The notes under the pieces were generated by a model. That model saw nothing but the letters and a program-made list of their open reading frames with translations. It did no database searches and was not told where the DNA came from. From Eutreptiella sp. 'Long Island Sound 2002' (Eukaryota; Euglenozoa; Euglenophyceae; Eutreptiales; Eutreptiaceae): 64,000 nucleotides of DNA. The stretch is from the NCBI GenBank assembly GCA_964036045.1, contig OZ038382.1:4963789-5027788 (forward strand), read 5' to 3'. The translations under genes were made by a program, and so were the position numbers. Position 1 is the stretch's first letter. Each line of letters begins with the position of its first letter. Shown here piece after piece: positions 43,776 to 54,619 of this stretch.

Positions 43776-46700
43776 CCCCCCCCCTCCATGCAAGTATGGG
43801 CGAAGTTGAGGAAACAACGGTGTGATGGGTTCGCGGTGCCCGGACAATACCGTTCTTGCGCGCGACCCGTGGTACAACGAGGGACTGAAACATGCAGAAT
43901 TTTGGACCCCTGGACACATTGGGATGCATGACACCAGAACAGCCCCTGACACACCACCAGGGCGTGGCACATGCAGACTTTGTGACCTCTGGACCTCGCT
44001 TCCTCTACAACTGGCACACAACCATGTCGCGTGACGTGCTTGACCACAAACACTGTGGGGACAACAACAACGGTATGACGGGGCCACGGCACTTAGACAA
44101 CGCCGTTCAGGCGCAGAGCAGGGGGGTATTTTGGACCAGTTTGGAAACATCTTGGCCGATCCCTAACACAGGCAGAAATGTGTACTAATCTTGGTGTACA
44201 CACATGTGGGTTAGCGTTGATGGGTTGGCTGCTGGTTTAAATGGTATGCGTAACGTCTGCCTGGCACGTGTTCTGCGTTGAAGCATGACAGCGTACCGCA
44301 TTGCACTATTCGGCCCCCGTCCCCCTTTGTGCAAAAAATCCAAGTATCGTTGTAGCATTGGCTGTGCGTGTTCTTCCATCATACGCTGCTATGGACACCA
44401 CCACACTCACTCACTCTTAAGAATATACTGTGAAATTACCTTCAAAAACATTCGTTCCTGGTTGAAAAATTCATCTAGTTCATTTTGTCTTTAAGGGGGA
44501 TGTTTTGTAGAAGATATAAAATTTTGTAAAAGAAAAAAATTTTGAAAAATTTAAAAACTCCGTGGAATTTCTTGAACATTTCTTGAACATTTCTTCAACC
44601 TTCTGCCCTTCTCAGGGATCCCCACCGGCCCACTTGGCCAGATCTGATGGCCAATGCATATTTGTCATTCTGGGATCCAGATTGAGGAGGAAATATAGTA
44701 TGGCACTTGAGTAAAGGGCGTGCGCACATCCTACCGCAGTCCTAGGCTCTTGCTGGTGAGACAAGGGTGAATGCATCCCGGTGATATCATCAGGATGCAC
44801 TGCTCGTGCTCCGCATGTTCACAATACCCGTTCTTCTGCCATCCTACAAACTCGCTCAGGCAGTGCCCACTGGTCCTCATAGCACGCCAAGCTATTGCCA
44901 GCGCCATACGTGAGAGAGTCGGCCCCCCGGAGCATCCAGCTCGGGAGTTCGGCTCATCTCTGCCTGGCTGCGCAGGGGCTGTAGAGCCAGGCCTGCAGGC
45001 TCCTGGTTTGGGCTTTGGTCGTGCGCAAGGCATGCCCATCATCCCAACGACGTGCTTCACCACATCACGAAAGCTTGCTGCACACAATGACAAAGCAATG
45101 AGGCGTATTCGTTTTCAGGCGTATGCAGACCAGGCGGCGGCAGGTGTCGGTGAAGGCAGGGCTGTGGATGTAACGGAACATCCGCAGCCGTGCCACGGTA
45201 CTAATGTCCCCTTGCAAACGCCCCGGAGCCATTGTACACTGCCGACTGCATCACGTAATGGCAAGAGGCAAATGACAGGTGGATCAGGTCGGTGACGTGG
45301 TGCACCCAATGGATGCAGCAGCGTGCAGAACATATCATTCCCCAGGAACACAGACATACGCTGTCCCGCACCAAAGCGTTCGCCTTGAGCAGGCTCCCTT
45401 GGCAGCCGTGCAGCAAGAGGGCGTCCCCCCCCCCCCCCCCCGGCCCAAAGGGCCTGCACTCCCCTTGCGGACGTAGAGGAAAGAAATGCGGCGTTGGGGG
45501 CAGCAAGGGACCCACTGACAGCGGTAAGTAGGCAACCGACGACGGTACGTGGTTGACGCACGACAGTTTGCTTCACTTTCGACGGCTACTTGTGAACCAG
45601 TGGAGTAATCACCGCAATCAAGGTGGTGGTGGTGTGGGGGGGGGTTTGGTTTGGTTTGGATCTCGGCTTGCGCCAAAGGTGGTGACCCACGGCCAGTGTG
45701 CCCGTACCTCACCGGCTCAACTGGGTACCCCCCCTGGTTGTCTGGTCTCACAGCCGCCCAGACTGCTGACGATCCCCGTACCTCGTCAAGGCGCTGGCGA
45801 GAGGGAGATACCGCCGTGCCTGTATGTGTAGGCGCGCGTGCCGTGGGGGGTCCTTGGGGGGGGGGGGGGGGGGGGGGGCTTCTAGGCAGGTGTGGGGGGG
45901 GGGGGTCAGCATAGATGAGTACCACACTGAAACCCAAGTAATTCCTGGGGCCACGTTCAGGTGACGTCGAAAAGCAAATCGCTCATTGAAAAATCCACCC
46001 CTCACAACCTTTGCTCCAGGAATTAACGAGGCCAGCAATCAAAACCACTCAATACTCTGAAAGGCTATGAGAACGCTTTTCTTGCAGCGCCTGTGGCGGG
46101 CCCAGCAGCAGGCACGTTGGGTACGTGTTCTTGAACAAAATACATTGCAGAAGCACCCCTTTGAGGTGGAATGTGGAACTCGCCACCCGTCTGGTCAAGC
46201 CCCTACGCCGCGTACGCACCGGGAGAGTGATACCGAGTGGCTGAAACGTCAGCATTCAGAGCGATGCCAGTGCCTCCTGGCCTACCATCACGAGGGAGGC
46301 AGGGGGCGGGGGCGTTGGCACAAGGCCGCGGTATCTGATTCGGGGGGGGGGGGGCTCAAAATAAAATTTTCTTCCGGAGCCTTAAACATGGTACCCAATC
46401 AGCTCTTTACCTCAACATGCCATGCACATTCTTGACCACAAAATTGTGGTAAGAAGAATGCAGGTCAGGCGTCGCCTGCTGAGACAGTGCTGTGCTAGGG
46501 AGAGAGAGGGGGGGGGGGGCGGGGGGGCGGGGGGGCCAGCCCCCCTTCGAGTGGTGCTGAGTGTTTAGAGGCACCAAAGGCGCCCAAGATATTTTTTTGG
46601 GCTCAGGGGGCCTGCTCGCCGCGGCCCGCGTTTCTGTCTGCAGCACGGGAGGGCCGTCTGTGTGACGTTGTGGGAGGGGGCGGGGGGTTGTAAGATGGGG

Positions 46701-46963
46701 CGAAGGCAGTGAGATGGCTGGCTCGTGAATGCAGGCCGGGTCATCGGGGTAGTGCGATGAGTCAGCAGGGAGGTTACGGGGGGGGCACTGCGGGGAGAGG
46801 CCTCACTGCCGCCAGTGCACCAACAGGTGATGACGTGCCGCCTGCATCCTGCCGTCCATTCCCCTCGGCGGCGTCCACGATCAGAAACATGGAATGGGAG
46901 ATGCGTGCGGTGCTACGAGGCTGCGTTATGACGGGAAGATGTGTGACGAGACCGGAACCACCA

Positions 46964-47098
46964 CTCACTCCCTCCCTCCCTCACTCACTCACTCACTCAC
47001 TCACTCACTCACTCACTCACTCACTCACTCACTCACTCACTCACTCACTCACTCACTCACTCACTCACTCACTCCCTCCCTCACTCACTCACTCACTA
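46964..47098. repeat. (CACT)n microsatellite
   Basis: About 30 tetramers cact with two ccct interruptions. Confidence 0.97.
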
Positions 47099-47099
47099 T

Positions 47100-47195
47100 T
47101 GGGGGGGGGGGGTTCGTCTGGGGACAGTTTCGGCGGGGAAATTTTCATGAGGGGAAAATTTTGGCACACCTCAGGGCCATCAGACGCGGGAAACT
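47100..47195. repeat. Partial tttcgcc-family repeat
   Basis: gttcgtctggggacagtttc and ggggaaattttcatgagggg resemble the start of the repeats at 7,757 and 12,917. A similar fragment is at 51,345-51,415. Confidence 0.45.
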
Positions 47196-48624
47196 CCAAC
47201 ACCCCCCAAAAGTGTCAGAAAATGCGGCGTTTTTTTGCAGTCGAACCAAGCTCATAAACCTTCTCGACGACGACCAACTTCTCACTCCCAAGAGCAAGAT
47301 GAACGGACGTGGAAGTACCCCAAATTGCGCCAAAAAAAAAATGTCGTGGGGAAACTTCCAGCACCAAACTGAAAAACGAGAACTTCCCCCCGAAATTGTC
47401 CACTTATGAAGTCCCCCCCCCCCCCATCCCCTGCAACCCCCTGTGCGATACAACACATTGGACAGAGGCTTGGGCTTGCACGCTCCGTAGGGGGCGAAGG
47501 CAGGCTGGACTGCCACCACAAGGGGGCATGAAGGAGAAAGGACCGGGAAGGGACCCCGTGATGGCTGTCGAGCACTGCGGTGCACACGTGTCACGCTTTG
47601 ACCTGTAGCGGTGCTGTTCGGTGATGATGTGCGGTGTGATGTGGGAGAAGATGCGCCATATCACGTGCTCTTACTCTGCAGTCCGGAGTGCGTTACGGCG
47701 TTTGTTGCCCCACATCATCATGTCCTCTGCGCCGGGCCTGCAGAGTCTGCCTGGCAGGCTCAGCTTGTCGACTTCTTTGTACTCAGCATCACCGGAATGC
47801 CCCTTGCCCTACCCCCACGCCCACACACTCCCGGCCGCCGCCACCCCCCCCCCCCCCCCTCCCCCCCGTCGCCCCCACACTACCCCACGGATGCGGGGCA
47901 GGGGGCGGTACTGCAGGCAGGCCGCCGAGGAGGGGGGCTGTGCGGGACCGACTCAGCCCCGCAGGGCAAAGCCTTTCACCGTGAGGGCCCGGTCCGCGCA
48001 AAGCCACTACCTGGGCCCCGCCCTTTCCATCAAAGTGTTCCAACACAACCCATGCCCCCCGTTTACGGCTTCGTCCTACTCAAACACCCTCGAAAACCGA
48101 TGATAATGCTCGTTCTGCTGCTATTGCACGAGGTTGTGCTCCTGCCCGCGGCCGCTGCTGCTGCTCGTGGTGGCGGTGGTGGTGGTGGCGGTGTGGTGCT
48201 GGTGCTAGTGCTGGTGCCGGCACTATCACTGTTGGCTCACTGTTGGCGCCTCCCTCCCTATCCCACCCTTGCCCTTTTGTGGCCGTGGCGCGCGGGCGAC
48301 CCGGTTCTGGCTCCCGTTTGTTGCGGCGGCCCGGTGGTGGCTTTTTGCGCTCTCCCGGCCTCACCTTCACTTCCCTGCCTCTCTTCCTTCCCTCCTGCGT
48401 CGCCCCCCCCTCCCTATCCCGGCCTGGCTCTGCTGTGCGTTTCGCCCCGCGGCACCCGAACACTCGGGAGCCACGCGGCATTAACGTTCCGGTTGCGGGC
48501 CCCTCTCCGCACCGCAGTACGCGAGCCCCCCCCCCCGCTGGGGCCCCCGCTGCTTTGGGCCGCTGCCGCGCTCACGATACGGGGCCCCACGGCAACAAAT
48601 CCCCCCCCCCCCGCCCCGGCCCGA

Positions 48625-49113
48625 TCAGGCGGTGCCCTGTCGCCGCTGGGCCCTCGCGGCGTAGTACCCCGTCCAGTACCCCGTGTGGTACCACGACATC
48701 ATCAGCTCCGATGTGTGGCCGTCGATCGCACGGGGGGCGGCGAGGGCGGCGGAGGCATGGCCGGCCTCCGCGCGCCCGGGGGCCGGCGAGCGGTACGGGT
48801 CGGTCGCGTAGCTCTGCCTGACCCCGGGCCCCGGGGGTGCGGCGGGCACGTCCGGCGCCGCCGCGGCCGCCGGGGGACCAACCCTCCGCCTCTTGGGCGC
48901 GCGCGGCCCCCCGTGCGGCTGCGGGGCCGCGGGCGGCGACGGACTGGCGGAGGCCTCATCCACAGAGACACTGTCCCCCCGGTCACTGTACGGGGCCGAC
49001 GGGGGGGCGGAGGGTCGGGCAGCCTCCGGCCTCGGCCGCCGCGGAACGGCGGCGGGGCTTGAGGCGTGGGATGCCGGGCCTTCCGCGGCCGCTGCCGACG
49101 ACGAGGGGCGCGC
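48625..49113 (-). CDS. SMN-like gene, last exon (YG box)
   Basis: Acceptor gcactcacacag at 49,114 and stop TGA at 48,625-48,627. About 140 Pro/Ala-rich residues end in the YG box, MSWYHTGYWTGYY, then AARAQRRQGTA. Confidence 0.88.
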   Translation of the reverse strand, partial: ARPSSSAAAAEGPASHASSPAAVPRRPRPEAARPSAPPSAPYSDRGDSVSVDEASASPSPPAAPQPHGGPRAPKRRRVGPPAAAAAPDVPAAPPGPGVRQSYATDPYRSPAPGRAEAGHASAALAAPRAIDGHTSELMMSWYHTGYWTGYYAARAQRRQGTA

Positions 49114-50846
49114 CTGTGTGAGTGCGTGTGGGTGTGGCATGCCCTTTTGGCGGGGCACACAGGGGGCGCACCGACGGGGCCCGGGGGGTTATCCGAGGGG
49201 GGCACGCAAGGCACACGCGCACAGGCGACCACGTGGGCACACAGGGAGTACATCTGCAGGCCACAGCGGCGCATACGGAACACGCAGGCACCCGGTTGGG
49301 GGCACGGCGTAGCGTTACGGGGGGGAGGGGGGAGCGGAGTGGCAGCCTGGGCTCCTCCGCCTGACCCACCCACCCTCCCATATCAGAAACATTTTCTTCA
49401 GGAAAAAAAATGAAATTTATCAAACGGGCCCGAAATTCGGGGTCGATTTTAGGTGCATAAAGTTTGTTCTGGCCTCTGACCCCCCCTCCCCCACTGTTTG
49501 AGTGAAATTCGCCATTAAGCCGTGGCCTTGGGGGGGGGGGGGGATACAGGCTGGTTGGTCCAAGTGGGTGGGGGGTTCAGTTTGGTTTTCGGGTCTTGTC
49601 TTTTGGAAAAGTTGATCAAATGAAATTCCGAGCAGTTCGACTGGCAATAAGTGCGGGTGAATTGTCGAAACTCACGATCAGGCGAAACAACGGCTGTTCC
49701 CCATGGGCGTAGGTCTCTTGGGGTCTGGAGGGGGGGGTAAACCCCCTGTAAACCCTGTAAACCCCCCCCCCTCCGCCTTAGCTCCGAAGATGTGGGTGGA
49801 AACTTTGGTAGACCTACCCTGGAGGGGGGTGGCTACAAAGGCGGAGTAAGTGTGCCGGTTGATGGGCCCGTTTCGCCGCCCTCCCTCGCCTCCCTCCCAC
49901 TTTGTGACATCTCCTCAAACCAGCCTTTGGTGCCTGCTCCAGTTGTACTTCCCTGTTCCCTCCGGGTTCGGGGTTCAAATTCATACGAATCACGTAGCCT
50001 TTGACAGCCCCGCTGCCCACCCCCCCTTCGTCGGGAAGCGGTGCAACACCCCCAAACCCCCCGCCCATCTATATGATGGCTCCTCGATGCCCACTTGACT
50101 CTTCTCAAATAAGCCCCAACACGGAGCAGCCCTGGGCAATCCCGCAACACTCCCTCATAACCGCCTCTGTACTGCCCCAACACTCACTCATAACCTCTTC
50201 TTCACCCTCAACACAACCCTCTGTCACAACGAAATGCACCCAAACAAAACAAAACCTCAACACTTTGATCAAACACATTTGCCTCTGCACCACTTGCTTG
50301 GTTGCAGGCTTCCTCTTCAGTACCATCCGCACCTTCACTTCGGTAGTTCAAGAACGACTGCACAGCCGTCTCATACTCCTGCACAAGGTCAACACCCCCG
50401 GCATGTGCAGTGGTGCGCCACACCATATCTCCCTCCTGATGTAGGACAGCGCTCGGCACACTTTCCTGAGCCCCGGTGGCGGTGTCGTGCGCTACATCCT
50501 GCACGTTCCCGGGGGCATCGTTCGCGGCATTGGGAGCACTCCCGACGGCGGGGCGCGCGACATCCTGCGCACTGCCGGAGGCGTCCATCGCGACGTTCTG
50601 AGCACTCCCGCTGGCGGCGCGTGCGACACCCTGGGCACCTGGCCCATCGCCACCACGCATGCCCTTGTCCGTTGCGTTGGATTTTACACCCACGTTCGCA
50701 CTAGCCACTTGTCCTGCAGCTGCCGCCTTCGTCACCGTTGGGGCTCTGGCAATGAACAATGCATCCGAGGGTTTCGTGAAGCGCGGAAGAAATGCGTCTA
50801 CGGCATTCGGCCCTCCGTAGGGCAGTGAGAGGGCAAACCCCACCAT
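48625..50846 (-). CDS. Survival of motor neuron (SMN)-like protein, at least two exons
   Basis: First exon about 50,846-50,333, last exon 49,113-48,625. Residues 140-168 (GDMVWRTT..., VDLVQEYETAVQSFLNY) match the Gemin2-binding helix of SMN. The C-terminus SELMMSWYHTGYWTGYYAA is a textbook YG box, the helix that oligomerises SMN. SMN is the core of the complex that loads Sm proteins on snRNAs in the cytoplasm. The linker is long, Pro/Ala-rich and contains a basic PKRRRVG patch that could be a nuclear signal. I find no Tudor domain between the two parts, as in fission yeast Smn1. The donor of the first exon is uncertain (AAG|GTGCGG at 50,332 is best) and small middle exons may be missed. Confidence 0.8.
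49310..49535. mobile_element. Family-1 MITE, copy 5 (degenerate)
   Basis: Core intact (TATCAGAAACATTTTC, TGAAATTTATCAAA, GTCGATTTTAGGTGCA). The right end cgccattaagccgtggcctt pairs with ggcacggcgtagcg on the left. No clear target duplication. In the SMN-like intron, about 200 bp from the last exon. Confidence 0.65.
50333..50846 (-). CDS. SMN-like gene, exon 1 (Gemin2-binding helix)
   Basis: ATG at 50,846 (MVGFALSLPYGG). The frame is open from 50,969 to 50,208. Residues 78-126 are imperfect repeats of a SGSAQ.VA type. The SMN helix follows at 152-168. The upstream frame also holds earlier Met codons, so the start is the likeliest and not the only one. Confidence 0.65.
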
Positions 50847-50969
50847 AGACGACGTACCACGGACAAATGCAACACAACGCAAGATCGCAGGCAGCGCTGT
50901 CCTGAACAAAGAAGGATTCTTCCGTTGCTGCTCCGGACCGCAATGGACCGAAAGCGATGGGCTGGTCAC

Positions 50970-53300
50970 CGACCGCGGTTCTCAGTCGAGTTGACCGAGG
51001 GCGGGCGGTGGCCAACCGACAAAATTTCGTCTCAGACGTCAACGGTTGGCAATGGACCGACCCACTGCCAACTCACGGCCATACGCCGTTAAGGACAGCC
51101 ATGAGTGAACGACGAATGCCTTCCTCAGAACAGTGCTGCCACAGGGCCAGGGCGGTGCTGACTGTATCACAGAAGAAGCCACAGTGTTGGTTGAGTACAG
51201 GGGTTCCTGGTGGGCTCTGGATGGAAACAAACACGCCTTTGTGCCTCCTTCCCTCCGCCTGGTACACCGCTGCACATGTCTGAATTCGCAGTACTCACCC
51301 GCATCTAAAATTCACAGTGAAATTGTTGGTCACGCCGCCAAAAGCTCGCCAGGGGGGAATTTCGCCACTTTTCTGAAATTTTCCCTGCGAGATTCTGCCC
51401 TCCCGAAATTTCCCCCCACTCCTGTACTGCATCTGCACAAGCGCAACAGAATCCGGTGACAAACGAGAACGTCAGCATCAATCGTCGAGGGTTGCCAACA
51501 CCTCGTACCAACGCGTGCAATACACCCGCTGTGTCTTGTAAACAGCCTCATCCAACGCGTGCTCTTAGCACACGGCATGCATGCGTGCGCGGTCCCAAAA
51601 AAGAGGAGACCCATATTCAGAAACAGCCTATTTCAGGCATGCCACACCCGACAGTCGGAGCCAGGGCGCCGGAACTGCAGGGATCTGCCTGCGCGCCACC
51701 AGTGTCCGGACCCAGCGAGGTGCTGCACATGCGAGGCACCTATCTGCCGGGGGCAGACGGGGCGGCGCTACTCCGGCCGAGTCCCGGCAGCGGCGACATC
51801 CAGCCGGGATCCGACGGTATCTGCGGTTGTGGCTCCCAGCTTGAGGCTCTGGGCTGGTCTCATTGCACGTACACCACACCCCAAGTGGCACGCGGAAGGC
51901 ACGCAACGGGAAAGTGCATGTCACCAACCTGCACGCGACTCACCCAAAAAGCACTTTTAACACCAACCCTCCGTCATCACATTAGGCACCGAATTGAATT
52001 AAGTTCCACATTGATATGCCCCTGGGGGCGTTTTCGCACAGCGCGGGCACAGCGCCAATTATTACGGTGATTATCCAGGTAACAACCCTGAAAACCACCC
52101 ACCTGCGGAATCATGCACAATCAATTCAAAACTCAAAAAATCAAACATCTGATGCTTGCCATGGGTACCAGGGACCTAAATTCTGCCCCTTATAGCCCCG
52201 TCCACTACAGCAGCCATTCAATGACGTCCTTTCAAACTTCTGAACTTACCGAACTCCCGGTGGTGGAGACCAGCCAACTTTTCGCACAGCGCGCGCACAG
52301 CGCACGGTACGCCCCCCCTGTATCGTTCACAGCAGCATCTCTCGGACGGAGCACAAGCCATGGATGTACTGGTTGGAATCCAGGGGGGGGGGGGATTGGC
52401 CTGACCCCGCCTCCTCCTATGGTTGTCAACCCACAGCACCAGAAACTTATGGTCTTGCATTAGTCACACTCAGAACTGTCCTGGCGCCAACAAGCATCAG
52501 GATAACCAAGGCCAGGGATCCTTCACGTGAATGTGCAGCACCAATCCACCCACAGGGTGGAGGTGTATGCCGTTGTTGCTGAGTTTAGTGTCTCTGGACC
52601 GAGTTTCTGGTCAGAGCTTCAATCTGAAGTGCCATCAGAGTTCGAATCCGAGCTGACGAGTGACTTTTGCCAACAAGAAAGCGCTCCATGGTGTGGCCTA
52701 GGAAACACCATGGTAGCAACAAACCATACAGAAAAAGGCCGTGCAGTGCCCAGTCACCAAAATGATTCATTAAGTCAATATTGACATCCACCACTGATAC
52801 ACAGGTTTTGCGCAGTCGCAGGCTGCGAGATGTTTGGTGCTCACAATATTTCTCACCCGGATCATGCATTAGAAGAGGAGAAACGCGAGGGGAGGGGGGG
52901 GGGGGGGGCAAAGGGGTGGTGTGGCACGAGGCCATGGTTTTGGTTTGTTTGCCTTTGGCAGCGCCTATTGGGGGGGGGGTCAAGGGGGAGGTACTCCCCC
53001 TCCTCCTGTGGTGGTTAGCCGTTCTAATAAACCCCTGGCACAAACACCTTCAAACTGCAACAGTTTGACAGACTAATGCTGTAGAAACCATTGGTAGGGT
53101 ACACAACCAGAAGCAGATCACTGCCTCAGAAAGTGTGATAATCCAGCATGCATCATAGGAATCGGGAAAGTGTGCAGAGACGACCATCCGTGATGCATCC
53201 CAGGCACACACTGATGATTTGTTGGTCTGCAGCACCGCCATGTCCACTGCAGACGTTGTGCTGTAGCATGGGGGGGCATCAGGCCGCAGTCAGGAAGGTT
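50970..53300. other. Gene-free or unassigned stretch upstream of the SMN-like gene
   Basis: A short minus-strand frame at 51,284-51,130 after a good acceptor (TCAAVYQAEGRRHKGVFVSIQ) vaguely recalls a Tudor start but lies on the wrong side of the Gemin2-binding helix. Opposed open frames at 52,530-52,800 have no recognisable domain. A promoter for the SMN-like gene should lie here. Confidence 0.4.
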
Positions 53301-53970
53301 GTGCACTCATTCGGCCATACTGTCACTTGTACCTCCGGAGGAAGGGGCGGGGGATGAACCATAAAAGGTGGAGTAGCTTGTCCGGTTGGTACGTCCGGTT
53401 TGACGCACTTGGGTGTGCTCTGTGGAGGCGTGCCTCCGATGCTGCGGAGGGCGGTTTCTTGGCGGTGTCGTGTTTCCGCTGTGCGCTGTGTGGGAGGGAG
53501 GGGGGAGGGTGCGGGGGGGGGAGGGAGTGGAAACTCTGTTGGGCTGCTCCCAATTGTAACATTGTGCCCTCTTGGCCTCCACTCCAGCGCTGAGGGCTGC
53601 ACTTGCAAACCGTTCCCAGGCCTTGAATTTTGGAGGGTACACCACATTTGATCGGCGGGGTCCAGATGACCGAGTGTGGCACATCAGTGGTGCGCAATGC
53701 CAGGCACGTTGCCCGTGGCGTTGCGAGTGGGGGGGTCGACTGGAACTCGCTTGCGCATGCATGGCCCCCCTCCAGGGGGGAGGGCTCGGTGTGTGGTGCT
53801 CTGCTGTGTCCGTGCCACCCCCCGCCCTGTCCCTGCCACGGCCCTCAAGAGGCGGTCTCCTCAAAAGGGACACTTGGGTCGGGTGGTCGGTGTGTTGCGT
53901 TGCTGGAAACTTTGGGGGGGGAGGGGGGGGCTGGCGACTCATGAACGTGCAGAGCCGGGCACCGGCACAC

Positions 53971-54320
53971 CCTTGCGCTTCGGGCTTTGGCTTGCGTTTC
54001 GCGTCCCCGACGTTCAGGCTGCGCCCCTGGAACTTGATCTTGGAGTGCTTCTTGATGGCGTTGGCCGTCGCCTCGTCCGTGTACTGCACAAAGCTGAACA
54101 ACCACTTCGTCCCTTCGTTGAGCTTGAACGCCTCAATGGTCCCGAACTTCCCCATGAAGGCGCGGAACTCCGCGGGGTCAACGCTGGAGGGGATGCCGCC
54201 CACGAAGACTGTGCACGGGCCTGGCTCGGGCCCGGGCTCGGGCTCGGGCTGGCGCTCAGGTTTCGGGGCTGGTTCGGCCTCAGTGGTCGGGGCCCCGGCC
54301 TCTGTGTCTCCGCAGTCCAT
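53971..54320 (-). CDS. RRM-domain RNA-binding protein, N-terminal exon
   Basis: ATG at 54,320 (MDCGDTEAGAP), preceded six bases earlier by a strong acceptor (ccctttcctacag), so the 5' UTR is probably spliced. A Pro/Glu-rich lead (PEPEPGPEPG) precedes one RRM at residues 36-110: RNP2 is VFVGGI and RNP1 is KWLFSFVQY, with the aromatic residues that stack on RNA. The likely donor is CAAGG|GTGTGCC at 53,970. The frame nevertheless stays open to 53,307, adding a 221-residue low-complexity tail if unspliced; poly-G/C tracts suggest that part is intron. No further domain identifies the subfamily. Confidence 0.8.
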
Positions 54321-54619
54321 AGTTGACTGTAGGAAAGGGCAAATGGACGTGAGTTTCGAACACCAGACGCCAGACGGAGTCAGCATGCCAAGCACGGGGA
54401 AAGCGCCTGGCCGAATTGGACCAGGGCGGTCTGTAGAGAGCGGCCTTTCAAGAGGAGACCTTTTGAAGAGCGGGGAATTCGAGAGGGCGGCCTTTTTCAA
54501 CGACAGGGTGCTCATGCTGCGAGGACGCTTAACGGTTCGCGCGCGACCGGCTGTGCATACGACAAACACGCTGCGCTTGATGCATCGACTTCCATCAGAA
54601 GGCACGTTCGGAACATGCT

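Larger units (their letters stand above)
42500..48600. other. Gene-free stretch between the fucosyltransferase and SMN-like genes
   Basis: No supported exon. It holds retroelement copy R6, the CACT microsatellite, long G tracts (45,855-45,880) and a low-complexity region 47,800-48,620. Long plus-strand frames there are GC artefacts. Confidence 0.5.

Noticed and set aside
47611-49062. 483-codon plus-strand ORF
   Set aside because: Low-complexity GC artefact; its 3' part is antisense to the SMN YG-box exon.
51075-51284. Possible Tudor domain of the SMN-like gene (TCAAVYQAEGRRHKGVFVSIQ)
   Set aside because: Only the first strand looks right, and it lies upstream of the Gemin2-binding helix, the wrong order for SMN. 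A computed Tudor HMM score would decide.
52530-52800. Opposed open frames of 85 (plus) and 78 (minus) codons
   Set aside because: Both look protein-like (acidic Ser-rich or hydrophobic) but neither has a family motif or convincing splice sites.
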